A DNA stretch of 64,000 nucleotides from Neodiprion pinetum (taxonomy: Eukaryota > Arthropoda > Insecta > Hymenoptera > Diprionidae), in the NCBI RefSeq assembly GCF_021155775.2, contig NC_060232.1, forward strand, positions 16,335,910-16,399,909, in the 5' to 3' direction. Position 1 is the stretch's first letter. Each line of letters starts with the position of its first letter. Both the position numbers and the translations under genes were made by a program. Shown piece after piece: positions 9,426-21,498 of this stretch. The notes under the pieces are model-generated. The model was not told the DNA's origin and did not search any database. It was given only the letters and a program-made list of their open reading frames with translations.

Positions 9426-12400
9426 CTACTGAAACGATGCTCTTGATTGATAAGGAGCTAAGCAATCCAAATGAACGACTTTAGATTTCGAACGAGGGGA
9501 ACGTCTAATTCTAAAAACAACGTCGTTAATCCGGTCAACAATAAAATAAGGACCTTCCCAATTACTTTGGAGTTTGGGACAACGCCCTTGTTGCCGACGA
9601 GGTTGAAATAACCAAACTGAATCTCCCTTCTCAAATTTTAAATTTCTAGCTCTAATATCATAACGATCCTTAGTCTTATCGGAGACCAAACGAATTCTTT
9701 TCCTAGCGAATTCATGAACCTCGTCCAATTTTTGACGGAAAACGGAATTAAAATACACCTGGGACGAAGCCACGGAAGGATTGACACCCTTTTCTAAATC
9801 TGACGGAAGTCGAAGATCCCGACCTGTCAACATCATAGCTGGAGAAAAACCAGTAGTATCGTGAATTGCAGAGCGATACGATAAAAGAAATAAGGGAATC
9901 CACTCATCCCAATCTTTCTGATCCTGATCAACGAAAGAAGAAAGATAACGAAGAAGCGTCCTATTCAATCTTCCTACCATTCCATTAGACTGCGGATGCA
10001 AAGCGGTGGTACGAGTTTTTCTAATCCCTAAAATTTGAAGGAACTCCTTCATCAAATTTGACTCAAAATTTCGACCCTGATTTGTGTGTAATTCAAGAGG
10101 AGCTCCGTAACGACAGACGAATTCTCGAACGAAAGCTCGAGCAACGGTGCTAGCTTCTTGATTCGGAATTGGGACTACTTCTAACCACTTTGTAAAATAA
10201 TCTGCTATCACCAAGGCATACCGATTTCCTGACCTAGAAAGAGGAAGAGGGCCTAGGATATCCATTGCGACTCTTTCAAATGGAGCTCCTACGTTATATA
10301 TTTGAAGAGAGCTCTTCCCTTTTTCACGAGGTCCCTTCTTGGCTAAACAAACCGTGCAAGTTCTACACCAATTTTCAACGTCAGCTCGACAGTGAGCCCA
10401 AAAATACCTTTCTCTGATCCTACCCAAAGTCTCATTCGAAGCGAAATGGCCACCAACAGGTGAATCATGAAAGCTTGACAAAATCTCAGCTATCTTTTCT
10501 CTAGGAACCAGAAGCTGCCAACGAACCGACCTGGAGTCAGGTGATTCCCATTTCCTATAAAGCAACTGATCGAGGAGAAACAAGGAGTCCCACTGCGCCC
10601 AGTAAATTTTCAAAGACTGACTCATAGAAGATATTTCTTCCCACTGAGGCCTGACTCCTGTGGGTTTCCAATTCCGAACTAGGAGGAGATCTGAATCTTT
10701 CCCCTGGGCGATGATCCAGTCTTCTTTATTTTCAACGAGAAAAATTTCACGAACGTTAAGCGAGGGAACTAGCTGTTTATTTAAACGAGAGCACTGTTTG
10801 CAATCGTCCCCGCACGAACGACGAGAAAGTGCATCAGCATTACCATGCAGAACTCCGGGACGGTGTTTAATTTCGAAGTCATATTGACCTAACCTCTCCA
10901 ACCATCGAGCTACTTGGCCTTCAGGTGATTTGAACGAAAGAAGCCAAGTTAAGGAAGCATTGTCTGTTCGAATCAAAAATTTCCTTCCATAAAGATAATG
11001 ATGGAAATGGCAAATAGATTTTACCATCGCTAATAATTCCCTACGGGTAACACAATAATTGCGTTCCGGTTTAGACAAAACCCGACTGAAATAACTAATA
11101 ACGTGCTCTTGATTATCCTGAATTTGAGACAAAACCCCGCCTATACCACAGAGAGAAGCGTCAGAATCTACGATGAATTGAGAATCGGTGATGGGATAAG
11201 CTAATATCGGCGACGAAGTTAATAATTTTTTAAGGAGAACAAAAGCTCCTTCGCATTCGGGAGTCCAATCGAAAACAACTTTAATTCCTGTAAGAGCATG
11301 GAGGGGTCTCGCTATAGAAGCAAAGCCCTTAACGAAACGTCTGTAATAAGTACAAAGTCCTAAGAAACTTTGAACCTTTTCTTTTGAATCGGGACGAGGC
11401 CAATTCAAGACCTTTTCCATTTTAGAAGGATCTGTCTTAACACCTTCCGCTGAAACGACGTGTCCGAGAAAAGATACTTCCTTTTTGAAAAAATGACATT
11501 TTTTGGGACTCATTTTTAGACCAGCTTGGAATAAACGACTAAAAACCTGCTTAAGATTTTCCAATTCCTCATCAAAAGTCTTACCAAACACAATGATGTC
11601 ATCGAGATAAACTAAACAAATCTTGCCAGTCAGACCTTGAAGGGCGAATTCCATCGCTCTTTCGAAGGTAGCTGGTGCATTACAAAGGCCAAAAGGCATA
11701 ACTTCAAATTGCCAAAGTCCACCTAACCCTGTGACAAAAGCTGTTTTCGCTTTGTCTAACGGATCCATTTCGACTTGCCAATAACCACTCTGTAAATCAA
11801 TCGTAGAGAACCAACGGGCACCAGAAATTAAATCAAGGGTATCTCCTATCTGAGGAAGCGGATATGCATCTTTCTTGGTAATCTCGTTCAACTTCCTATA
11901 ATCTATACAAAACCTCTTGGAACCATCTTTTTTATTGACCAAGACAATGGGAGAAGCCCACGGACTAGAAGACGGCTCAATAACATCTGCTGTTCTCATA
12001 TCCTCTACTAATTTTTCAACTTCCCTGCGACCGTTTAAAGGAAGCCGTCTAGCTGCCTGTTTAATCGGAGCGTTATTCCCTACATCTATCGGATGCTTAG
12101 CTATGGTACATCTCCCGATGTCGGCAGAGTCTTTAGCAAAAGTCTCTTTAAAATCGTTAAAAAGGCAAACGAGACTGTTAGTCTGAGCGATATCTAAATC
12201 TTTAGAAGACCTAGTAAAGAGTTCCGTGAGATAAGAAGGAACGACTAAAGAGTCCGAAACATGTTCTAAAACGCGCAAAGACGAGAGGATTTCTTTCTGT
12301 TCAGAAGAGTTAATGAACCTAGACGTTTCAAGGTTGATTTTACGGTAACCAAAACAGAGAGTCGAATCTCCGGTAGAAATGACGCAGTTGTGAGCGGAAA

Positions 12401-12803
12401 GAAAATCTTCGCCTAAAATGCCTTCATCTTCTATATCAGCTACTAGAACTTCATGTGGGGATTGAACACAATCCGCTACTGTTACCTGCACGACCATCTT
12501 ACCTACTACAGGGGTAGTTGCTCCGGTAGCAGTGCGAATAGACACAGAAGGAATAATTGAAGCAAGAGACGAAATCATATCTGGACGAACAACGGAAATT
12601 TCGGCTCCAGTATCTATCACCCACAAACAACTTAGTCCGTTAACGGAACCTTTAGCATATAGGCCGGTACGACGCAGGCCTCTAACCACGAACTGCGAAG
12701 CAATAGGGCTAAGGAACTTGGAAGAAACCGATGATATCCGCCCTTTCGAAACATCGGTAGCTAGTTTCCCGAATTCTGAGGAACAGAAGGTTGTGCTGCC
12801 CAA
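9426..12803 (-). CDS. pol: Gypsy-1 Pol polyprotein (protease-RT-RNase H-integrase)
   Basis: 1125 open codons counted from 12803, whose first codon is TTG; entry is presumably by -1 frameshifting from gag, since the frames overlap by at least 43 nt. Domains in order: aspartic protease with DTG at 64-66; reverse transcriptase with YLDD at about 397-401; RNase H (FIVDSDAS near 540); integrase zinc finger HHCC (about 785-830); integrase core. The first integrase aspartate is present (D848, MDILG). The second is asparagine (N908, codon 10080-10082). The expected glutamate, 35 residues on, is glycine (G944, codon 9972-9974). Gypsy-2 keeps D and E at these sites. RT looks functional; integrase should be dead. 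Confidence 0.92.
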   Translation of the reverse strand: MGSTTFCSSEFGKLATDVSKGRISSVSSKFLSPIASQFVVRGLRRTGLYAKGSVNGLSCLWVIDTGAEISVVRPDMISSLASIIPSVSIRTATGATTPVVGKMVVQVTVADCVQSPHEVLVADIEDEGILGEDFLSAHNCVISTGDSTLCFGYRKINLETSRFINSSEQKEILSSLRVLEHVSDSLVVPSYLTELFTRSSKDLDIAQTNSLVCLFNDFKETFAKDSADIGRCTIAKHPIDVGNNAPIKQAARRLPLNGRREVEKLVEDMRTADVIEPSSSPWASPIVLVNKKDGSKRFCIDYRKLNEITKKDAYPLPQIGDTLDLISGARWFSTIDLQSGYWQVEMDPLDKAKTAFVTGLGGLWQFEVMPFGLCNAPATFERAMEFALQGLTGKICLVYLDDIIVFGKTFDEELENLKQVFSRLFQAGLKMSPKKCHFFKKEVSFLGHVVSAEGVKTDPSKMEKVLNWPRPDSKEKVQSFLGLCTYYRRFVKGFASIARPLHALTGIKVVFDWTPECEGAFVLLKKLLTSSPILAYPITDSQFIVDSDASLCGIGGVLSQIQDNQEHVISYFSRVLSKPERNYCVTRRELLAMVKSICHFHHYLYGRKFLIRTDNASLTWLLSFKSPEGQVARWLERLGQYDFEIKHRPGVLHGNADALSRRSCGDDCKQCSRLNKQLVPSLNVREIFLVENKEDWIIAQGKDSDLLLVRNWKPTGVRPQWEEISSMSQSLKIYWAQWDSLFLLDQLLYRKWESPDSRSVRWQLLVPREKIAEILSSFHDSPVGGHFASNETLGRIRERYFWAHCRADVENWCRTCTVCLAKKGPREKGKSSLQIYNVGAPFERVAMDILGPLPLSRSGNRYALVIADYFTKWLEVVPIPNQEASTVARAFVREFVCRYGAPLELHTNQGRNFESNLMKEFLQILGIRKTRTTALHPQSNGMVGRLNRTLLRYLSSFVDQDQKDWDEWIPLFLLSYRSAIHDTTGFSPAMMLTGRDLRLPSDLEKGVNPSVASSQVYFNSVFRQKLDEVHEFARKRIRLVSDKTKDRYDIRARNLKFEKGDSVWLFQPRRQQGRCPKLQSNWEGPYFIVDRINDVVFRIRRSPRSKSKVVHLDCLAPYQSRASFQ

Positions 12804-14383
12804 ACCGGATTAGAGGGAGCCCTCTTGGAGGCATTTTTGCGCCACGAATCTTCCGCAGTCTTCAACTGACGGTCGCGTTTAAAACAATTCTTCGCGATAT
12901 GACCTCTTACGCCGCAAAACTGGCACTCTGAGACAGGCCGATTGGAGTTTGATCTATTGTAACGAGAGAAACCACTATTTTTCCTTCCTGGAAGAGAATC
13001 TGAGCTAGGCTGATTGACTGAAGGACGGGACGAAGAATTTTCTGAAGGTTCAGCTTGGCTCAAACGATGAAGTTGACGCGAACCTAAATCCGCCTTGTTT
13101 ATGGCTTCTAATTCTAAGCCTTTAATAATTGCTTCATGTAGAGAAGTTGGAGCTGCGAGCCTCAGATGATACCGAAGCTCCGGATTCCGAATCGCATTAA
13201 TGAATTTCGCCCGAGCTATCTGATCTCTAGCTTTTTCTGCACAATCAGTAAGAGAATGTCGAGCGAGACGTTCGATGTCATTTCCGAGAGAGGCTAAATC
13301 TTCCTTGGGCCCTTGACGTCTATTTTCGAACTGAGTAAAATAAAGTTTGGAAAGATGTTCTTCGCCAAACCGGAGTTTAAGAGCCGCACAAATGCTATCG
13401 AAATTTTCAGAATCCGAATCTGAAAGCGATCCAAGAACTACCAAAGCCGGACCAGACAAAGACGCTGTCAAATTAGCTGCTTTCTGGGACGGATTCCAAC
13501 CATTAACCTTACTAATCATGTTAAACTGACGTTCGTATAGACTCCAAGCAGACGAACCGTCATACGAACCCGGCTTCAAATTCGATTGTTTCGAGGGCAA
13601 CTCTACAATACTCGCGGGAGGTACAGAGACCTGATTGAGTCCGAACGAGCTCTGAGTCTGCGGAGGGAGAACATTGACAGTTCCGCGTGATTTTAAAAAG
13701 GCCAGGAACTCTGCCTGAATATCTACGCTAGGATGAGACGACGCGACAGGAGGCTCAACTACTTCCAAAATATCACGTGACGAAACATCGTGGCATCGCG
13801 GAAAAGAGCTAACCTGAGCTTGTCGCAAGACATGAACAGGTGGAAAATTTTTAGCAACAGGGGGAATTTCACCTCCCCCATAAATAGCGTCAGACCTTGA
13901 TTGATCCGGAATTGAATGAATGGAGGTCCTCCTTGCCGGGACCGGGACTGAAGAAAGAGAAGTCCTTCTACCTGGGGATGGAACTGGACGTATCGGGAAT
14001 TCCTGCGGCCGCTCCTGAAGCTTCTGCACACCTTGCAGGATCCCGATCAACGCCTGGGACACGATTTCTTGTTGTTGACGCTGTTGCGAGAGGAGTTCGT
14101 GCAGAAGATTCTGCTGTTCTTGTTGCTGCTGTTGTAGCAGTTGTTGATGTTGTTGTTGCTGTTGTTGATGTTGTTCTTGCTGCTGAATCTGACGCATCAG
14201 CAAATCTTGGTTTCCCTGGATGAGCTCTGCCAAGAGAGCTAATTGGGGCTGGGGCTGAACCTCAGCTTCCGAACGACGAGAAATGGAAGGAAACGCTGGT
14301 TCAGGAGAACGCTGGCACGATGAAACGCGTCCGGCAGCTCGTCGCTCCGCGCGTGATGCTCTCGACGTAGGAGTTTGTTGCAT
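12761..14383 (-). CDS. gag: Gypsy-1 Gag
   Basis: 540 codons from the ATG at 14383; the frame is open a further 12 codons upstream but without ATG. The N-terminal third contains a glutamine-rich, coiled-coil-like stretch (residues about 55-110, several Q runs) that may support multimerisation. The middle contains the capsid-like region. A single CCHC zinc knuckle, CX2CX4HX4C, lies near residue 485-500 (CQFCGVRGHIAKNC) and binds RNA. The C-terminus overlaps pol by 43 nt in the -1 frame. The frame is undamaged. Confidence 0.9.
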   Translation of the reverse strand: MQQTPTSRASRAERRAAGRVSSCQRSPEPAFPSISRRSEAEVQPQPQLALLAELIQGNQDLLMRQIQQQEQHQQQQQQHQQLLQQQQQEQQNLLHELLSQQRQQQEIVSQALIGILQGVQKLQERPQEFPIRPVPSPGRRTSLSSVPVPARRTSIHSIPDQSRSDAIYGGGEIPPVAKNFPPVHVLRQAQVSSFPRCHDVSSRDILEVVEPPVASSHPSVDIQAEFLAFLKSRGTVNVLPPQTQSSFGLNQVSVPPASIVELPSKQSNLKPGSYDGSSAWSLYERQFNMISKVNGWNPSQKAANLTASLSGPALVVLGSLSDSDSENFDSICAALKLRFGEEHLSKLYFTQFENRRQGPKEDLASLGNDIERLARHSLTDCAEKARDQIARAKFINAIRNPELRYHLRLAAPTSLHEAIIKGLELEAINKADLGSRQLHRLSQAEPSENSSSRPSVNQPSSDSLPGRKNSGFSRYNRSNSNRPVSECQFCGVRGHIAKNCFKRDRQLKTAEDSWRKNASKRAPSNPVWAAQPSVPQNSGN

Positions 14384-14437
14384 TATTGTTTTGTATACTT
14401 CTTTACACTCAAAATCCACTCAAATAGCACAGAAGAG

Positions 14438-14455
14438 ATCCCACTTCTGACACCA
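14438..14455 (-). other. Gypsy-1 primer binding site (tRNA-Leu)
   Basis: Just inside the 5' LTR, the minus strand reads TGGTGTCAGAAGTGGGAT. It is complementary to the 3' end of an animal tRNA-Leu (…TCTGACACCA). One base separates it from the LTR. The tRNA assignment rests on remembered tRNA-Leu 3' ends. Confidence 0.8.
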
Positions 14456-14456
14456 A

Positions 14457-14755
14457 TGTTACAACGGGGGGAAATTACGAAAGATCTAAGAGAATCAAAG
14501 AGTTCTCTGTGCGATTTAAGCGAACGCCGAGCCAAAGAAGTCTCACGAACAAGGAATATTTGAAAGAAAATAGATGTATTTGGACACAAGCTCTCTTTTT
14601 AAAGTCTAGAGACTGACTGTTTTTACAATAATGTTGGTTGGCGCAGCAACCTTATTCTTTTTAAAGACATAAGAGGTTTATAAACGTCTTTTATCTATGA
14701 TGACTACTAGATCATTTAAAAGGGGACAAAACGGGTGATTTCACCCTTTGTAACA
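14457..14755 (-). repeat. Gypsy-1 5' LTR
   Basis: 299 bp, the partner of 8237-8535, with TG...CA ends, followed on the plus strand by ATAT. It should hold the promoter for the minus-strand genomic RNA. No clear TATA box was assigned. Confidence 0.93.
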
Positions 14756-15240
14756 ATATATATATATATATATCTTATACATTAATAGAATTATATATAA
14801 ATACATTTATTTAAATATATATGTTATACATTAATATGATTGAATATAAATGTAGGTAATTAAGTTGAACAATTCAATAAAATGAGAAAATAATTAATTT
14901 AAATAAATTATTTTTCCTAAATTGAAGAATGGTTAATTTTTGAAAATTAAAAATATTAAATTGAATAAATAATCATTTATCTATCTGTATGTTTTCCTTA
15001 AACCTTATAATAAGTTCTAATCCATTGTATAAATGTTTCAAATTACAATTCATAAAGTAAATTGAATGGCATTTTCTTAATGAATAACATTTTTATTTTA
15101 ATTAATATGTGAGCAAATAATTGAAAAATATATTGGATTTTTTTAATAATTATATTTATTTTTAATGAATTGAATCATTGTAAAAAAAAATTTTTTTTTT
15201 AAATTTCTTTTTTTTTTTGAAAAGTCAATCAAAAATTATA

Positions 15241-15278
<38 letters not shown>
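14756..15278 (+). repeat. AT-rich satellite monomer, forward orientation
   Basis: About 500 bp carrying the recognisable core words of this family: TGTATGTTTTC, CCTTATAATAAGTTCTAATC, GGCATTTTCTTAATGAATAA and TATGTGAGCAAATAATT. TA runs bound it. The same unit recurs more than fifteen times between 14.7 and 50 kb on both strands. It has no coding potential. Confidence 0.85.
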
Positions 15279-17373
15279 TGTGACGTGGATTTTTCCCGCT
15301 CCTCGGTCACTCGGAGAAAATGACCGAGAACTTACCGCGTGCACTATAATTTGGCGTCCACGATGTACCCTGGATCTAAAACAATATCGCAAAGTTTTGT
15401 TGGGCGCCTGGCGTGATTAACACGCCTCGAAATCATTAATGCGCTATTCCTCGGGCATATGCTCGATAGCTTAGTACCGCGGAAAGGGGAGGGATAATTT
15501 TTGGAGAGAGAGAAAGACACTCGCAATACACACGCTATTTAACAAAAGTAAAATAAAATCTTATATTTCACAATAGCGGTGATACAAAACAAAAAAATAT
15601 AATTCAAAAATCGCTCATCGCGAGTCTAAACTAAACAGAAAATTACACGTAACCTACTCAATTTCTTACTCTAATGAGCTTGCGGCTCCCAAACTAAAAC
15701 GTCACTCAACGATCACAAAATCCTCATACGCAATTCTCAATTTGCAAATTCGCCATTTGTTCTCCATGGCGATTATTGCTCGAAACGAAACTAAGACTAA
15801 TTATTCGACGGTGCGCCGTCGGGCTACCGAACAGACGGCGTCCTCAATCTCACTCGAGAGCTCACCCGACTCGGAGCTTCGACGCTACCGCGAGCTGCCC
15901 TAAATCTAAACGAATCCGCAAACGCTACTTTATATTAAACGCAACTAAAACTCAATGCTCAAACTTCTCGTCCCAACTGCTGCTCAACGCAACGGCAATT
16001 TTGACTATACATCACCTAAACTCGACTAAACACTATCTTAACTAAACGTAAACTTAACTAAGCGCAAGCATCACTACATTTAACTTCCACTAAACACAAG
16101 CTTAAGGTAACGCAACTCAATCTACATTATCTTAAATATCGGGTACGGAACTCAATGCAGGCGCAACTAAACGTAACCTAAACTATACGCAATCTCAACG
16201 CATCCGAAATCAAATCTATTCAAAATCCTCCAAAACGTTACCCGCTAATCCGAGCACTCCAATTCGGCACTTCCCGACCTACTCGAGAGGTGACACTTAA
16301 ATAAAAACGATAACGCGGCTCGACCCGGTACAGCGAAATTCGGCTATACTTGATTTCACTAACGAGAAAGACTCAACTAAAACCCGTGACTCTACTCAAC
16401 TTTCTCAGAAACTCAAAATTTACTCTACTCTAACACGCGGACTCAGGCTACGGCCATCAAGCAAAAGAATCGGCAAAAGAATTTCGAGTATTTCTCTACA
16501 ACGCAAATCCAAAACGGCTGTCCGTTACTCGATAAGCCTTTTCGCAATTATGCTCGAAATTCAATCGCGGGGATAGAAGCAGCGCTTACCTTCTACATCC
16601 TTGCAACCCCCTTTCCACTCCCCTCGCGATTTTTGGGGGACTCCATGACTTCGCGAAACTTCCCCAAAACGTGACTACTTATCACGACCGCCAGAACTAG
16701 AGTGGTTTCAAAAACCTACTACCTGCCGCAACACGGATCTTGATACGCCATCCCACACGTGACGTCATACCCACAAGAATACGCAATAATCGATCCGTCA
16801 TCGATTTCGTCGATCGCGCAACTCGACACGCACCTTCGATAGCATGGCTGCGCAGAACTTGAAGCTAGGCTGCAATCTCGTCCTCCGCGCAGTTCCATGA
16901 CGTCTTGGCGGTGAGCGTGGTGCTCCCTCGGCGCTAGTCGGTCCGTCACAAGTTCGCTGGTCAATTGTTGGTGGGGTGAAGGGGGAGAGGCTGCGGCGCG
17001 CCGGCCGCCAGCGGGAATCGCGTCCACCTTGGATTCCCGCGATGCGGGGATCTGCGTTGGCTCCCCCTCCGCAGCCTCGACATCCTTCTTTCGCAATTGT
17101 TGCTATTCCGCCATTTCGCAATTTCCTCGAATTCGGTGTCGACTTCTTGCCTGATGCCGTTGTAGCTCGAAAAATAAAAAAAACAAAAAAAAAACCTGAA
17201 ATATCTTACGTTATTCGCTAAGGTGTCCCCTCTCGTAGTTTCGGATGCGTGACTCTAGTCCTGGCGCTCTTTTCCAAAAACTTCGCGACTCAATTTCGGA
17301 AATTCCTAAATTTTTGGTTCCGCCCAGGGTTCACGGAGCCCCCTGTAACGGGCATCAAAAATGCCACGTTACA
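15279..17373. mobile_element. Solo-LTR-like insert A (2.1 kb, TG...CA)
   Basis: A discrete block of normal base composition interrupts the satellite. It starts TGTGACGTGG and ends CCACGTTACA, so the two ends are 9/10 inverted matches. ATAT lies on both sides. No internal direct repeats, primer site or pol were found, so a solo LTR of a Gypsy-type element, or a non-autonomous LTR element, fits best. Short GC-rich frames at 16719-17121 are not convincing. Element orientation is undetermined. Confidence 0.6.
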
Positions 17374-18231
17374 ATATATATATATTATACATTAATATAA
17401 TTGAATATAAATGGAGGTAATTGAGTTGAATAATTTATTAATATAAAAAAATAATTAATTTTTAAAGATTAAATATATGAAATTGAAAAAATAATCATTT
17501 ATCTATCTGTATGTTTTCTTCAAACCTTACAATTAGTTCCAATCCATTGTATAAATGTTCCCAATTACAATTTATAAAGGAAATTAAACGGCATTTTCTT
17601 AATGAATAATATTTTTTATGTGATTATTATGTGAGCAAATAATTAAAAATATATGGAATTTTTCAATAATTATATTCATTTCCAAAGAATTTCATTACTA
17701 CGAGAAAATTTTTTTTTTCAATTAAATTAACAACTATAATATATTTATATATATATTTTATAATTCTGAGTTTACTTTTGAAAAAAGAGAAATTTGAAAA
17801 AAAAAAATTTTTTTTCACTGTAATAAAATTCATTGAAAATAAACATAATTGTCGAAAAAATCCTATATGTTTTTCAATTATTTGCTTACGTAATGATTAA
17901 AATAAAAATATTATTCATTAAGAAAATAACGTTTGATTTACTTCATGAATTGTAATTGGGAACATTTATACAATGGATTAGAAGTTATCATAAGGTTTGA
18001 AGGAAACATACAAATAGATTATTGATTTAATTTCATAATATTAATTCTAAAAAACTAATTATCCTTCAATTTAAGAAAAATAATTTATTGGCATTAATTA
18101 TTTTCTCATTTTATCAAATTATTTAACTCAATTATCACCATTTATATTCAATCATTTCAATGTATGATATATTTATATATAAATGAATGCATTTATATCT
18201 AATTATAATAATGTATAATATATATGTATAT
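17374..18231. repeat. AT-rich satellite, forward monomer then reverse monomer
   Basis: 17374-17750 is a forward unit. 17751-18231 is a reverse unit, showing the complementary words TTGCTCAC-like and AAGAAAATAACG, GGATTAGAA and AACATACA. The orientation switch lies at about 17750 in a TA-rich joint. Confidence 0.8.
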
Positions 18232-19201
18232 TAGGCTGATTCAAAAAAAACGGCTAATTTTTTTTTTCAAAATCCTCACAGAAAAACTTCCGAGAAGGTG
18301 TGAAAAGACGCCTGTAAGAAACAGAGCCCTTAATATTATTATTAAGAGGTCGCGCATCGGGAATTTCTATTTCCCGTTTGAATAACACAGGAATAAATTT
18401 TTTTAAATTTTGCAGTTTCGTATTTTTGCAACGGCTCATTGAATTAGCGGACCAAAGCACATTTTTGTAGGAAATTTGACGCTCTACAAAAAAAGTCCTG
18501 ACAAAGTTTTTGATAGTCACACTCCTTCAAAAGTTATTAGAGGTCAAAGTTGAACTTACAAAAAAATTCAATGTTTTTTTTTTTTTCGATGATACTATGA
18601 ATCTTTTCTCATTATTTCGTTATAAAGATATATTTAACGAATATATCTGACTCTAATTGGGCTTTTTCAATCATTAATTTTCCCATCGAGTCAATATAAA
18701 GTTACCTTACAAAAATGCGATGCTAAATAATAAACATGTTATCATGGAGAATCCATAACTGATGCACTTGACTATTTGAAAATGTAATTGTTCCGAAATC
18801 TTTCCTCTTTATAACAAAATAATGAGAAAAGATTCATAGTATTATGGAAAAAAAAAAACATTGAATTTTTTTGTAAGTTCAACTTTGACCTCGAATAACT
18901 TTTGAAGGAGTGTGAATATCGAAAACTTTGTAGGGACTTTTTTTGTAGAGCGTCAAATTTCCTACAAAAATATGCTTTGGACCGCTAATTCAATGAGCCG
19001 TTGCAAAAATAAGAAATTGCAAAATTTAAAAAAATTCATTTCTGTGTTATTTAAACGGGAAATAGAAATTCCCGATGCGCGACCTCTCAATAATAATATT
19101 AAGGGCTCTGCTTTTCACAGGCGTCTTTTCACACCTTCTCGGAAGTTTTTATGTGAGGATTTTGAAAAAAAAAAATCAGCCGTTTTTTTTGGATCAGCCT
19201 A
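18232..19201. mobile_element. Foldback MITE, copy 1 (970 bp, TA target)
   Basis: The arms are inverted repeats: the outer ends GGCTGATTCAAAAA and its complement are flanked by TA. The arms extend about 390 bp inward to GAATCTTTTCTCATTAT and enclose a unique centre of about 190 bp. Each arm encodes a similar open frame of 88-96 codons (18254-18520 minus, 18912-19202 plus). A TA duplication and long inverted arms suggest mobilisation by a Tc1/mariner-type enzyme. A second copy lies at 41562-42522 with the centre in opposite orientation. Confidence 0.85.
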
Positions 19202-21445
19202 ATGTATATATGTATAATATAGATATGTAATATATTATATATTATACATATATATTACGATTTCGAGTTTACTTTTGAAAAAAAAAAATTTTGAAAAAAA
19301 AACAATTTTCTTACAATAATTGAATTCATTAAAAATAAATATGATTATTGGAAAAATCCTCTATATTTATTAATTATTTGCTCTCAAATTATTGAAATAA
19401 AAATATTATTTATTACGAAAAATAATTGATTTGAATCTATTATTTCTTTATTTCATTAATTTATTTGACTTAATTACCTCCATTGATATTGAATCATATT
19501 AATGTATAATATATATATAAATAAATGTATTTATATTTGATCATATTAATGTATAATATACATATATATACATATATAAATATATACATATATACATATA
19601 CATATATTATACATATATTATACATATATATATATACATATTATAATTGTTAATTTAATTTTAAAAAAAGAGAAATTTAAAAAAACAAATTTTTTTTTTT
19701 ACTATAACTGAATTCATTTGAACTGAATATAATTATTAAAAAAATCCTATATATTTTTCAATTATTTACTCACATATCAATCAAAAAGAAAATATTATTC
19801 ATGAAGAAAATGCAATTTAATATACTTTACGAATTGTGATTTGGAACATTTATACAATGCATTAGAACTTATTATAAGGTTTGAAGAAAACATTCGGATA
19901 GATTAATGACTATTTATTTAATTTCATATTTTTAATTTTTAAAAATTCATTATTCTTCAATTTGAGAAAAAAAATTCATTTTAATCAACTATTTTCTCAT
20001 TTTATTAAATTATTCAACTCAATTACCTACATTTATATTCAATTATATTAATATATGAATATATATTATAATCTTGAGTTTACTTTCTGAAGAAGAGAAA
20101 TTAAAAAAAAAAAATTTTCTCACAGTAATTAAATGCATTGGGAAAAAATATAATTATTGAAAAAATTCCTATATATTTTTCAATTATTTGCTCACATAAT
20201 AATTAAAATAAAAATATTAGTCATTAAGAAAATGCCATTCAATTTACTTTATTAATTGTAATTAGGATCATTTATACAATGGATTAGAACTTATCATAAG
20301 GTTTAAAGAAAACATACAGACAGATAACTGATTATTCATTTAATTTCATATTTTCAATTTCTAAAAATCAAGTTGTTTTCAATTTAAGAAGAATAATTTA
20401 TCTGAATTAATTATTTTCTTATTTTATTCAATTATTCAACTTAATTACCTCCATTGATATTCAATTATATTCATATATAATATATATATAAATAAACGTA
20501 TTTATATTTCATTATATTAATATATAACATATATATATATAATTTTCAATTTACTTTCGAAAAAAGAGAAATTTGAAAAAAAAAAATTTTTTTAACATTA
20601 ATTGAATTCATTAAAAATAAATATAATCATTAAAAAAATCCCATACATTTTTTAATTATTTGCTCACATATTAATCAAAATAAAAATATTATTCATCAAG
20701 GAAATGCCATTTATTTAATTTATGTATGGTAATTTAGAACATTTATACAATGTATTAGAACTTATTATAAGGTTCAAAGAAAACGTACAGATAGATGAAT
20801 GATTATTCATTCGATTTCATATTTTTGATTTTTAAAAATTAATTATTCTTCAATTTTAGAGAAAAAGTTTATTTTAATTAATTATTTTCATATTTTATCA
20901 AATTATTCAACTTAATTACCTCCATTTATATATAATTATAATAATGTGTAATAAATATACAAATAAGCGTTTTTATATTTAATTATATCAATGTTTAATA
21001 TACATTTATATATATGTATGTATATTGTAATTTTTAATTTACTTTCAGAAAAGAGAAATTTAAATGAAAAGAATTTTTTTCCACACTAATTGGATTCATC
21101 AAAAATAAATATAATTATTAAAAAAATCCTATATATTTGTGAATTATTTGCTTACATATTAATTTATATAAAAATATTATCTATCAAGGAAATTCCATTT
21201 AATTTACTTTATGAATTGTAATTTGGAACATTCATACAATGGATTAGAACTCATTATAAGGTTTAAAGAAAACATACAGATAGATAAATGATTATTTATT
21301 CAATTTCATATTCCTAATTTTTAAAAATTAATTATTCTTTAATTTGAGAAAAAATAATTCATTTAAAACAAATATTTTCTTTTCTATTAAATTATTCAAC
21401 TCAATTACCTCCATTTATATTCAATTATATTAATGTATAATATAC

Positions 21446-21495
<50 letters not shown>
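19202..21495 (-). repeat. AT-rich satellite array, reverse orientation, about five monomers
   Basis: Reverse-orientation units begin near 19204 (internally deleted), 19640, 20060, 20540 and 21025, spaced about 440-490 bp and joined by TA runs. Each contains AAGAAAATGCCATT, ACATTTATACAATGGATTAGAACTT variants and AACATACAGATAGATAAATG variants. The last unit is cut by Gypsy-2. Confidence 0.85.

Positions 21496-21498
<3 letters not shown>

Larger units (their letters stand above)
8237..14755 (-). mobile_element. Gypsy-1: Ty3/Gypsy LTR retrotransposon, minus strand
   Basis: Two 299-bp LTRs (8237-8535 and 14457-14755) beginning TGTTAC and ending GTAACA enclose gag and pol, which overlap in the order expected for Ty3/Gypsy (protease, RT, RNase H, integrase). 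The insert sits in a TA run, with ATAT on both sides as the likely 4-bp target duplication. The LTRs differ at 6 of 299 positions (2 percent), so insertion is fairly recent. There is no env frame between pol and the 3' LTR. Two integrase catalytic residues are substituted, so this copy is unlikely to integrate by itself. Confidence 0.95.

Noticed and set aside
16719..17121. Minus-strand frames of 125 and 107 codons in insert A
   Set aside because: They overlap each other in different frames, are GC-rich, show no domain, and lie in a block better explained as LTR sequence.
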